Numbered from the stretch's first letter, positions 1-5,665 are shown. The stretch: DNA of 10,021 bases from Mailhella sp. (GCA_017411945.1 JAFQPD010000061.1:1-10021), one strand, 5' to 3'. The notes: generated by a model not told the origin, from the letters alone. Program-made: numbers and translations.

Positions 1-1
1 C

Positions 2-331
2 GCCCGCTACCCCGTGGGCAACGTGATCCCCGGCACCGTGACCAACGTGACCGACTACGGCCTGTTCGTTGAAGTGGAAGAAGGCATCGAAGGCCTCATC
101 CACGTGACCGAACTCGGCAAGAAGGTGAAGTCTCCTTCCGAACTCTTCAAGGAAGGCGACTCCGTGCAGGCTAAGATCATCCATGTGTCCGCTGATGAAC
201 GCCGCCTCGGCCTCTCCATCAAGCAGATCAAGGACGATGAAGAACGCCGCAAGCCCAAGGACTATCATTCTGGCGACAACTCCATGACCCAGACCCTTGG
301 CGACCTTCTCCGTCAGAAGTTCGATAACTAA
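2..331 (+). CDS. rpsA: 30S ribosomal protein S1, C-terminal part (5' end outside window)
   Basis: The reading frame is open from the first codon of the window, so this is the 3' part of a longer gene. The GTG at 14 is an internal codon, not a start. The visible protein holds one complete S1 RNA-binding (OB-fold) domain, with the hallmark run G-x-V-T-N-V-T-D-Y-G-L-F-V-E followed by EGIEGLIHVTEL and ending at the RRLGLSIKQI strand. A charged linker and a tail ending LGDLLRQKFDN come after it; from memory this tail type closes S1 proteins of Desulfovibrio relatives. S1 binds mRNA leaders on the 30S subunit and helps start translation. A strong intrinsic terminator begins about 25 nt after the stop. 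The alternative, another S1-domain protein such as a Tex- or PNPase-like protein, fits the tail less well. Confidence 0.9.
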   Translation, partial: ARYPVGNVIPGTVTNVTDYGLFVEVEEGIEGLIHVTELGKKVKSPSELFKEGDSVQAKIIHVSADERRLGLSIKQIKDDEERRKPKDYHSGDNSMTQTLGDLLRQKFDN

Positions 332-354
332 TATCGACTTCCTCTGAGATCCCG

Positions 355-392
355 CGGGGCGGAAAGCGAAAGCTTTCCGCCCCGTTTTTTTT
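355..392 (+). terminator. Intrinsic terminator after rpsA
   Basis: A perfect 12-bp stem (GGGGCGGAAAGC, 356-367, with its complement at 372-383) is capped by a GAAA tetraloop at 368-371. A C355-G384 pair can extend the stem. Eight T residues follow at 385-392. This is a textbook Rho-independent terminator for the S1 gene. It also shows that an upstream ATG at 393, inside the end of the T run, is not the start of the next gene. Confidence 0.95.
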
Positions 393-446
393 ATGCTACT
401 CAGAACAAAAACGAATCATTCCCTTCAGCCCTATCGGGAGATCGCC

Positions 447-938
447 ATGAAACAGCAGGAAATCGAACGCAAATTCCTCGTGAAGAACGACGGCTGGCGC
501 GGCCGGGCAGAAGGCATGCTTTTCCGTCAAGGCTACATAGCGCGCACTCAGGATCGTACGGTGCGCGTTCGCATAGCTGGCGAAAAGGGCACGCTCACCA
601 TCAAATATCGCGGCGAAGGCATTGCACGAAGCGAATTCGAATACAGCATCCCCCTCGAGGAAGCTCAGGCTCTGCTGGATGGGCTCGACCCTGGCGAGAT
701 CATCGAAAAAAAGCGTTTCACCTTCGAAGAAAACGGCGATGTCTGGGAAGTCGATGAGTTCATGGGAGCCAACGAGGGGCTCATCGTCGCCGAGATAGAG
801 CTGGAATCCGAAGAGCAGAATTTCGCCAGGCCCGACTGGCTGGGGGCAGAGGTGAGCAAGATCTCCCGCTACCTCAATGTCGAACTGTCAAAACTGCCTT
901 ACAGAGCCTGGGGCAGCTCGCTGAAAGCTGAAAATTAG
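447..938 (+). CDS. CYTH domain protein (triphosphate tunnel metalloenzyme family)
   Basis: The 163-residue product is a single CYTH domain. Such proteins form an antiparallel beta tunnel that binds a metal and a triphosphate. Members include class IV adenylate cyclases, thiamine triphosphatase and inorganic tripolyphosphatases. Visible landmarks are the signature ExExK at residues 5-9 (EIERK), followed by FLV, RVR at 40-42, K53 in LTIKYRG, the acidic EFE at 63-65, KKR at 88-90, EVDEF at 101-105 and the acidic strand AEIELE at 115-120. All run in the expected order, so the tunnel looks intact. The start at 447 has a GGGAG ribosome site at 436-440 and places the signature near the N terminus. 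An in-frame ATG at 393 lies in the rpsA terminator. The gene seems to stand alone. The exact substrate cannot be told; tripolyphosphatase activity is the commonest finding for short bacterial members. Confidence 0.88.
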   Translation: MKQQEIERKFLVKNDGWRGRAEGMLFRQGYIARTQDRTVRVRIAGEKGTLTIKYRGEGIARSEFEYSIPLEEAQALLDGLDPGEIIEKKRFTFEENGDVWEVDEFMGANEGLIVAEIELESEEQNFARPDWLGAEVSKISRYLNVELSKLPYRAWGSSLKAEN

Positions 939-965
939 TTCGCTACTGATAATAATTCCTATCTA

Positions 966-979
966 GTGACTATGATCAC
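966..979. promoter_or_regulatory. CRP/FNR-type palindromic operator upstream of hcp
   Basis: The sequence GTGACTATGATCAC is a GTGA-N6-TCAC inverted repeat, the half-site arrangement bound by CRP/FNR family regulators. It lies about 80 nt before the hcp start. In Desulfovibrio relatives hcp is known to be controlled by HcpR, a CRP/FNR family nitrosative-stress regulator, which makes HcpR a natural candidate. That assignment is inference, since no regulator gene is in the window and I did not compare a binding matrix. The palindrome centre (972.5) falls 41.5 nt before a start site at 1014 predicted from the -10-like hexamer. Confidence 0.55.
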
Positions 980-1002
980 AGAATTTACGCTGAAAATATC
1001 CT

Positions 1003-1008
1003 TTTAAT
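1003..1008 (+). promoter_or_regulatory. Probable -10 element of the hcp promoter
   Basis: TTTAAT matches four of six bases of the TATAAT consensus. No good -35 hexamer lies 16-18 nt upstream. A missing -35 element is typical of promoters that depend on an activator bound at about -41.5, which is where the GTGA-N6-TCAC palindrome lies. The implied transcript start is near 1014. Confidence 0.4.
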
Positions 1009-1056
1009 GAAGTCATGGGCCCCCCCCTCCCCCTACCGCTACCCAAGGAGATTCTC

Positions 1057-2601
1057 ATGAGCCAGATGTTTTGCTTCCAGTGTGAACAGACCGCAGGCGG
1101 CAAGGCCTGCACCCGCACCGGCGTCTGCGGCAAGAAAGCCGAAACTTCCAACCTTCAGGACGCCATCGTAGGCGAACTCGTCGCTCTCGCCTCCTGCCCT
1201 GGCCTGAAGCGGTCACCTTCGTTAGACACGATGGTGGAAAACGCCCTTTTCACCACGCTGACCAATGTGAATTTCGATGATATCTCCATCGCCGCCATCA
1301 AGGACCGCGTGCGCATGGAGCGTTCCTCCTGCCTCACTGAACCTCTGGACATGAACACCATCTGGGAAGCTCCGGAAGATGTCCGCAGTCTGAAGTCCCT
1401 GCTCCTCTTCGGCATGAAAGGCATTGCCGCCTATGCGCACCATGCCCGCGCCCTCGGACGAACCAGCGACGAAGTGGACGCCTTCCTTTACAAGGGACTG
1501 GCCCTGCTCGGCGCCGACGCTCCTGCCGAAGAACTGCTTGCCGCCGTCATGGAAGCCGGCAAGGTGAACATCACCTGCATGGCCATGCTGCACGAGGCCA
1601 ACCGCGGCTACGGCATCCCCGGCCCTGTGACTGTGCCCCTTACCATCGAGAAAGGCCCCTTCATCATCGTTTCCGGCCACGACCTGCACGACCTCGAACT
1701 CCTGCTCAAGCAAAGCGAAGGCCGCGGCGTGAACATCTACACGCATGGCGAAATGCTCCCGGCCCACGCCTACCCCGAACTGAAGAAGTTCGCCCATCTC
1801 AAAGGGCACTTCGGCACGGCTTGGCAGAACCAGCAGAAGGAGCTGGCCGGTGTTCCCGCGCCCGTCCTGTTCACCACCAACTGCATCATGCCCGTGAAGG
1901 AAAGCTATGCCGACCGCGTGTTCACCACCGGCGTAGTGCAGTACCCCGGCATGGTCCATGTTGGCGGCCAGAAGGATTTCACCCCCGTCATCAATAAGGC
2001 CCTCGAACTCGGCGGCTATGCTGAAGACACCCTCATCCCCGGCACCAACGGCGGCACGACCATGACCACGGGCTTCAGCTCCGAAGCCATACTCTCCCAT
2101 GCCGGAACCATCGTGGATGCCGTGAAGGCTGGAGCCATCCGCCACTTCTTCCTCGTGGGCGGCTGTGACGGCGCAAAGCCCGGCCGCAGCTACTTCACCG
2201 ATTTCGTGAAGCAGACTCCCGAAGACACCGTGGTGCTCACGCTGGCCTGCGGCAAGTTCCGCTTCAACGATCTCAACATCGGCACTGTCGGCGGGCTGCC
2301 CCGCCTGCTGGACATGGGCCAGTGCAACGACGCCTATGGAGCCGTTCAGGTGGCTCTTGCCCTTGCCGACGCCTTCCAGTGCGGCGTGAACGACCTTCCT
2401 CTCACCCTCGTTCTCTCCTGGTACGAACAGAAGGCCGTGGCCATCCTGCTTTCCCTGCTGTATCTCGGCGTGAAAAACATCTGGCTCGGGCCTTCCCTGC
2501 CAGCCTTCGTCTCCCCCGCCGTGCTCAATCTTCTGGTCAAGGAATACGGCATCCGCCCCGTAACTGCTCCTGAGGCGGATATCAAGGCTATCCTCGGCTA
2601 G
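1057..2601 (+). CDS. hcp: Hydroxylamine reductase / hybrid cluster protein
   Basis: The 514-residue product is a hybrid cluster protein, which reduces hydroxylamine in vitro and is linked to nitric oxide detoxification and S-nitrosylation in anaerobes. The N-terminal cysteines C6, C9, C18 and C24 (CX2CX8CX5C) match the [4Fe-4S] type of Desulfovibrio rather than the [2Fe-2S] type of enterobacteria. All ligands of the hybrid 4Fe-2S-2O cluster can be placed: H208 (SGHDLHD), E232 (HGEMLP), C276 (TTNCIMP), C370 (GGCDGAKPGR, the persulfide position), C398 (LACGKFRFN), C423 (MGQCNDAYGA), and E457 with K459 (WYEQKA). Their spacing closely matches the D. vulgaris protein as I recall it. The start at 1057 has AAGGAG at 1045-1050; an in-frame ATG at 1015 has no such site. 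No hcr reductase gene is adjacent, as expected for this class. The upstream CRP/FNR-type palindrome suggests induction by nitrosative stress. Confidence 0.97.
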   Translation: MSQMFCFQCEQTAGGKACTRTGVCGKKAETSNLQDAIVGELVALASCPGLKRSPSLDTMVENALFTTLTNVNFDDISIAAIKDRVRMERSSCLTEPLDMNTIWEAPEDVRSLKSLLLFGMKGIAAYAHHARALGRTSDEVDAFLYKGLALLGADAPAEELLAAVMEAGKVNITCMAMLHEANRGYGIPGPVTVPLTIEKGPFIIVSGHDLHDLELLLKQSEGRGVNIYTHGEMLPAHAYPELKKFAHLKGHFGTAWQNQQKELAGVPAPVLFTTNCIMPVKESYADRVFTTGVVQYPGMVHVGGQKDFTPVINKALELGGYAEDTLIPGTNGGTTMTTGFSSEAILSHAGTIVDAVKAGAIRHFFLVGGCDGAKPGRSYFTDFVKQTPEDTVVLTLACGKFRFNDLNIGTVGGLPRLLDMGQCNDAYGAVQVALALADAFQCGVNDLPLTLVLSWYEQKAVAILLSLLYLGVKNIWLGPSLPAFVSPAVLNLLVKEYGIRPVTAPEADIKAILG

Positions 2602-2613
2602 CTCTTCTCATGC

Positions 2614-2638
2614 GGGCCAAAGTCGAGTACTCTGGCCC
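2614..2638 (+). other. Stem-loop between hcp and the DUF721 gene
   Basis: GGGCCAAAG at 2614-2622 pairs with CTCTGGCCC at 2630-2638, giving eight pairs with one A-C mismatch and a 7-nt loop. No T run follows, so it is not a standard intrinsic terminator. It ends one base before the ATG at 2640. It could weaken read-through, protect the hcp 3' end or limit translation of the next gene; these roles are inference. Confidence 0.4.
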
Positions 2639-2639
2639 C

Positions 2640-3140
2640 ATGAGTGAAAAGAAATACCATAAGCGTTTTGCCGGGCACGACCTCAATCGCCGCCGCAACC
2701 ATACCGCACACATAGGAGCCGACCTCACTGGCTGGCTGGCCGCGCGAGGCATGAAGCCCCAGCAGACGCTTCTGGGCCACCTGTGGAGAAACTGGGATAT
2801 CGTCATGGGGCCGCATATCGCCCCCATAGCGCGTCCTCTGGGCCACAGGAACGGCATACTGCTCATCGGCGGTGACGATTCCTGCGCCCTGCAGGAACTC
2901 TCTTACGCTGTACCGGAGATACTCGAACGCGTGAATGCCTTCATGGATGAAGAATTTTTCCAGAAAGTGGAACTCCATCTGCTCATGGGCAAAGAATCTC
3001 TCCAGCACATCGGCATCACTGAAGCTCCGGAAGTCCCCAGGCCCCAGCGACCTTCCAGCCTCGGCAAAGCCCAGCTCCCGCCAGATTCGCCTATAGCCTC
3101 TGCCTACGCCGCCTATGTGCGCATGTTCGAAGAAAAATAA
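2640..3140 (+). CDS. DUF721 (DciA-like) domain protein
   Basis: The 166-residue product resembles the DUF721 family, which includes DciA, the widespread bacterial loader of the replicative helicase DnaB. The family core spans about residues 26-115: a leading helix (GADLTGWLAARG), the LLGHLWRNWDIVMGPHIAPIARPL segment with the conserved tryptophan at 52, a strand NGILLIGGDDSCALQELSY where a serine or threonine and a helix normally follow, and an EILERVNAF helix. A basic N terminus (HDLNRRRNH) comes before it, and a proline-rich tail with an AYAAYVRMFEE end comes after. The start is uncertain: ATG 2610 is in frame, 8 nt after the hcp stop, and would add 10 residues. I chose 2640 because the core needs no extension and a stem-loop occupies 2614-2638. 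Neither start has a clear ribosome site. Whether it truly loads helicase is inference, and fold-level similarity is all I can claim. Confidence 0.75.
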   Translation: MSEKKYHKRFAGHDLNRRRNHTAHIGADLTGWLAARGMKPQQTLLGHLWRNWDIVMGPHIAPIARPLGHRNGILLIGGDDSCALQELSYAVPEILERVNAFMDEEFFQKVELHLLMGKESLQHIGITEAPEVPRPQRPSSLGKAQLPPDSPIASAYAAYVRMFEEK

Positions 3141-3170
3141 GCCTCGGCTCCATAACATGCCTATACAGAC

Positions 3171-3208
3171 AGAAAGGGGGATCCTCTCATGAGAGGATCC
3201 CCCTTTCT
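3171..3208. terminator. Perfect 38-nt palindrome, probable bidirectional terminator
   Basis: AGAAAGGGGGATCCTCTC at 3171-3188 is exactly complementary to 3191-3208, with only AT between them, which itself continues the palindrome. Both arms carry purine or pyrimidine flanks (AGAAAG and CTTTCTTC), giving a GC-rich core with T-rich exits. It sits 31 nt after the DUF721 stop and beyond the tRNA-Ala terminator on the other strand, so it most likely ends transcription from the left and backs up termination from the right. Confidence 0.8.
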
Positions 3209-3244
3209 TCTATATGAAATCCGCCAAAACATACGCGGACCGAT

Positions 3245-3277
3245 GGAAAAGAAAAGGCTCACGATTTCTCGTGAGCC
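3245..3277 (-). terminator. Intrinsic terminator after tRNA-Ala
   Basis: On the minus strand, GGCTCACGA, a GAAA tetraloop and TCGTGAGCC form a perfect 9-bp hairpin (3256-3277), followed by TTTTCTTTTCC at 3245-3255. It starts about 8 nt past the 3' CCA of the tRNA, as expected for a single tRNA transcript. Confidence 0.92.
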
Positions 3278-3284
3278 GAAATTC

Positions 3285-3360
<76 letters not shown>

Positions 3361-3372
3361 GTTGCGTTGTTT

Positions 3373-3401
3373 CTTTTGCCAGAACCAGCGGCATTCGTCA
3401 A
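3373..3401 (-). promoter_or_regulatory. Possible tRNA-Ala promoter
   Basis: On the minus strand, TTGACG (3396-3401) lies 17 nt upstream of CAAAAG (3373-3378), about 12 nt before the mature tRNA 5' end. The -35 hexamer is good, but the -10 is poor. The site falls in the 60-nt gap after the PAS/GAF gene. No hairpin terminator is visible in that gap, so read-through from the sensor gene could also supply the tRNA. Confidence 0.35.
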
Positions 3402-3420
3402 GAAAAAAATCACCTATCCC

Positions 3421-4611
3421 CTAATTTTTTCCCTGCCCCTTCAGAGAACGCCAGCGCATGAGCATTTGGCCAAACGCTTCGTACAGGAGGCGGAAGCTGG
3501 CCTCGTTCATACGCGTATCGCCCGGCGTATCCGAAGCGAATATGAGTACGGCCAGAAGGCCTTCGGCAGAATAGAAAGGCTTGGCGAAATACGAACGCAC
3601 GCCGCATGGGATGAACATGGCCCAATCGATGGATTTGATGCTGTCCATCGTATCTTCCACCGTAAGAGAATCGAGGCAGAACCGTTCAATATCCTGCGCA
3701 ATAGTCCCTTCATAGGCATAGGAAACGCCCCATTCCAGCTTTTCAAAGAGGCGGCCAACGCCATAGATCTCCACCTTGCCGGATGTCGACTTGATATCGG
3801 AGAACATGAGCCCTCCCAACCCCGAACAGGAGGCAAGCATCTTCTCAAGCTCATCTTTCAGAGAAAAAGGCTCCAGCACCTCCATGTACGGAAGCAGATC
3901 ACATGAAGCTGGAGCATCGGGGATATTGAGCAGGGCGATACGGACTATGTCGCCTCCTGAAGAACAGGGAGATATTCTCACCTTCGAGCCGAACAGGCTG
4001 CCAGCCCCGTTCTTCAGCATGAGCGTACCCGCCCACACGTCGCTCTGCAAAGCACAGCTGGCCGCTTCGAGAAGAGCATCGCCAAGCTCCGCCGGCGCAA
4101 TATCTTCCAGAAGGAAACCTTCCCCTCTCCGGGCCGTGCTTCCGAAGAGCTCCTTAGCCGCATCATTGCAGGTGACTATCTCTCCCTGCCTGGGGGCGAA
4201 CACCAGAACAGGATACTGGACCCGCCCAAGGGCCAACTGGCATGTTCCGGCCGTTCCGTTGACCACGAAAGCGGCGGGAAGCATAGCCTCCATGAGCAGG
4301 CCGAAGTAGCGTTCAGGGTCAGCTGGATCAGGCCAGCCCTGAAGCTGGTAAGTAACGTGAGGATTTGCCTTCAGGCGAAAAGATACCGCCGCCGGCTGCC
4401 GGCTGCTTACCATCTCCCAGAATTCGCTCAGAAGGGGCTGGTCGGCCTTGAGCACCATTCGGCGCCGGAACTGCACATCCTTGAGAAGGCGGGAAGTGCT
4501 TTCCCCAAGCTGGTCTATCTCCCATGCGTTGAAGAGCTTCAAGCGGGAACGGCTTTGCTCAACAGTCCACAGAAGCCCCGGAAAGCCTTCTGACCAGCGA
4601 GAAAAAACCAT
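3421..4611 (-). CDS. Orphan PAS/GAF-type sensory protein without an output domain
   Basis: I do not recognise a named gene. The 396-residue soluble protein seems to have three sensory-type regions: a PAS-like segment at about 7-105 (GLLWTVEQSRSRLKLFNAWEIDQLG is the PAS entry pattern), a clearer PAS domain at about 130-232 (YPVLVFAPRQGEIVTCNDAAKELFG), and a GAF-like region at about 250-388 (a helix, GLMFSDIKS, a variable loop, then SYFAKPFYSAEGLLAVLIFAS, matching the usual GAF strand that ends in a 'provides access to a new beam' pattern). There is no kinase, GGDEF, EAL, HTH, receiver or membrane segment, so the signal must pass to a partner protein. The start at 4611 has GGAGG five bases upstream (4617-4621). 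It is divergent from a GntR-type regulator across an AT-rich spacer. Domain labels are from pattern recognition only; the PAS at 130-232 is the surest. Confidence 0.72.
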   Translation of the reverse strand: MVFSRWSEGFPGLLWTVEQSRSRLKLFNAWEIDQLGESTSRLLKDVQFRRRMVLKADQPLLSEFWEMVSSRQPAAVSFRLKANPHVTYQLQGWPDPADPERYFGLLMEAMLPAAFVVNGTAGTCQLALGRVQYPVLVFAPRQGEIVTCNDAAKELFGSTARRGEGFLLEDIAPAELGDALLEAASCALQSDVWAGTLMLKNGAGSLFGSKVRISPCSSGGDIVRIALLNIPDAPASCDLLPYMEVLEPFSLKDELEKMLASCSGLGGLMFSDIKSTSGKVEIYGVGRLFEKLEWGVSYAYEGTIAQDIERFCLDSLTVEDTMDSIKSIDWAMFIPCGVRSYFAKPFYSAEGLLAVLIFASDTPGDTRMNEASFRLLYEAFGQMLMRWRSLKGQGKN

Positions 4612-4652
4612 ATGCGCCTCCGGAGAGGATAAAAATTGAGATAGACGACTAC

Positions 4653-4681
4653 AGTCTAAAAAAAATTTACGTTATTGTAAA
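4653..4681 (-). promoter_or_regulatory. Candidate promoter of the PAS/GAF gene
   Basis: On the minus strand, TTTACA (4676-4681) is followed after 17 nt by TAGACT (4653-4658). These match five and four of six consensus bases. The inferred start leaves a leader of roughly 35 nt before the ATG at 4611 with its GGAGG site. The -35 element lies inside a perfect inverted repeat. Confidence 0.45.
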
Positions 4682-4683
4682 TT
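4664..4683. promoter_or_regulatory. Inverted repeat, likely operator (AATTTAC-N6-GTAAATT)
   Basis: AATTTACGTTATTGTAAATT is a perfect 7-bp inverted repeat with a 6-nt spacer. It covers the -35 and part of the spacer of the candidate PAS/GAF promoter, a place from which a bound protein would repress. The AT-rich setting raises the chance of accidental repeats, so binding is inference. Confidence 0.45.
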
Positions 4684-4775
4684 GGTACAATCATTTTTTT
4701 TAAAACTTAAAATATCAGCCAAAACTACTTGAGCAAGCGTTCAAAAACTCTGCCTTTTTATAAAAAGACTTATTA

Positions 4776-4786
4776 TGGATGAACCA
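4776..4786. promoter_or_regulatory. Candidate GntR/FadR-type operator
   Basis: TGGATGAACCA fits the TGGT-N3-ACCA pattern common to FadR-subfamily GntR regulators, with one mismatch. It lies about 140 nt before the start of a GntR-type regulator gene that would be expected to bind such a site. Autoregulation is a reasonable inference, but the motif is short. Confidence 0.35.
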
Positions 4787-4923
4787 ATTTTATAAATTTT
4801 AATCTATTGATACAATAAAATATATACTTTTTACAAATATTCATAAAAAACCTTGTCAGTTCAGGCATTCAAGAGCAAAAATAGATGAGGCGCAACTAGA
4901 TCCCCACGTTTATCGAGGTGGCA

Positions 4924-5568
4924 ATGAACAAGCAGAAATTCATCGAACAGGAATTGGAGCAGGCACTTCTCGAAGGCCGCTGGAAACTGTTCGAACGTCT
5001 GCCTTCCGAACGAGTTCTCGCCGAGGAATTCTCCGTCAACCGAACGACTCTCCGTGCCGCTCTCAGTGCTCTTGCTGGGCGCGGCATACTGGAAACTGTT
5101 CACGGAAGCGGTTCTCGCGTACGCGCTCTCCCTGCTGGGCATCCGGCGCAAAGCGACCTTGCAGACAGACTGAGCGCAAGCATGCTGCTCATCCCGTCCA
5201 TCATGCAGGCCTGTTCTCTGGCCATAAAGCCTTCTCAAATACTCAGCCTCGAACGCATACTTCCTGTCGTGGGAACGGCCCTGCGCAACGGCGATACCAA
5301 GACCTTCGTTCAGGCTCAGGTGCAGTTCTTCATGGAAGCCGCCCGCTTCATTGGAAACAGCAGCGTCAATGCCGCCCTTTCCGCCTGCCTCCCTGAAGGA
5401 AAATCTCTCATGCGGCTCTACGCCTCCTGCGACCTGCACTCCTGCGAGACCGTCTTCTCCCATCTGGCCCGCATACTGAGCGCCATGCGCCATGCCGACG
5501 CCCACGACGCGGCCTCTGCCGCGCATGACTACTTCTCTGCCCTGCAGACACTGGCAGAAAAGAAATAG
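4924..5568 (+). CDS. GntR-family transcriptional regulator, FadR/FCD type
   Basis: The 214-residue product has an N-terminal winged helix at about residues 4-67 with the unmistakable GntR signature (LPSERVLAEEFSVNRTTLR, then ALSALAGRGILETVHGSGSRV). The rest, about 80-205, is all-helical and fits the FCD ligand-binding fold. FCD domains usually bind small carboxylates through a metal held by one Asp and three His. Here the D-x3-H pair seems replaced (Q132, F136 in QVQFFMEAARFIGN), while H180 and H201 of the later helices remain, so the effector may differ or bind without metal. The ATG at 4924 is preferred over the GTG at 4918 because GAGG (4915-4918) is properly spaced only for the ATG. The gene faces away from the PAS/GAF gene. 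It may also control the downstream lipoprotein and glycerate kinase genes, but nothing proves this. Confidence 0.9.
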   Translation: MNKQKFIEQELEQALLEGRWKLFERLPSERVLAEEFSVNRTTLRAALSALAGRGILETVHGSGSRVRALPAGHPAQSDLADRLSASMLLIPSIMQACSLAIKPSQILSLERILPVVGTALRNGDTKTFVQAQVQFFMEAARFIGNSSVNAALSACLPEGKSLMRLYASCDLHSCETVFSHLARILSAMRHADAHDAASAAHDYFSALQTLAEKK

Positions 5569-5623
5569 TGCTCCCTCCATCGGCTCCGCATTCCATCCTG
5601 TGCCCCTCTTCCATTTCCCTTCG

Positions 5624-5648
5624 CCTCTCTCGTGTTTGACGAAAGAGG
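5624..5648 (+). other. Imperfect hairpin after the GntR gene
   Basis: CCTCTCTCGT (5624-5633) pairs with ACGAAAGAGG (5639-5648), with one C-A mismatch and a GTTTG loop. No T run follows, so it would be a weak terminator at best. Its 3' arm overlaps a possible -35 element for the next gene. Confidence 0.35.
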
Positions 5649-5665
5649 GCCTTGGAGCTTACTCT
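5636..5665 (+). promoter_or_regulatory. Possible promoter for the lipoprotein-glycerate kinase genes
   Basis: TTGACG (5636-5641) is followed after 18 nt by TACTCT (5660-5665). The -35 is good and the -10 weak. It lies in the 140-nt gap before the lipoprotein start, where a promoter would be expected. Confidence 0.3.

Larger units (their letters stand above)
4612..4923. other. AT-rich divergent control region
   Basis: This 312-nt gap between two divergent genes has no supportable coding frame and is far more AT-rich than the coding sequence on both sides. It carries long A and T runs, one perfect AATTTAC inverted repeat (4664-4683), two copies of ATTGRTACAAT (4681-4691 and 4806-4816), and a TGG-N5-CCA element (4776-4786). 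TATACT at 4823-4828 is a plausible -10 for the GntR gene, although no good -35 accompanies it. Such A/T tracts often bend DNA or attract nucleoid proteins. Confidence 0.7.

Noticed and set aside
393..446. Longer start for the CYTH gene at 393
   Set aside because: The ATG lies at the end of the rpsA terminator T run with no ribosome site, and the extra 18 residues precede the conserved EIERK start pattern.
1222..2145. A 307-codon open frame on the minus strand, inside hcp
   Set aside because: It lies wholly antisense to the well-supported hcp gene, is rich in G, A and H residues as expected from a GC-rich shadow frame, and shows no recognisable domain or ribosome site.
2598..3158. A 186-codon minus-strand frame opposite the DUF721 gene
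   Set aside because: The plus-strand frame carries the DUF721 pattern and lies in line after hcp, while the minus-strand frame crosses a gene end and shows no motif.
4612..4923. AT-rich spacer as a replication origin or CRISPR leader
   Set aside because: No DnaA-box cluster and no repeat-spacer periodicity can be seen; the features fit promoters and operators better.
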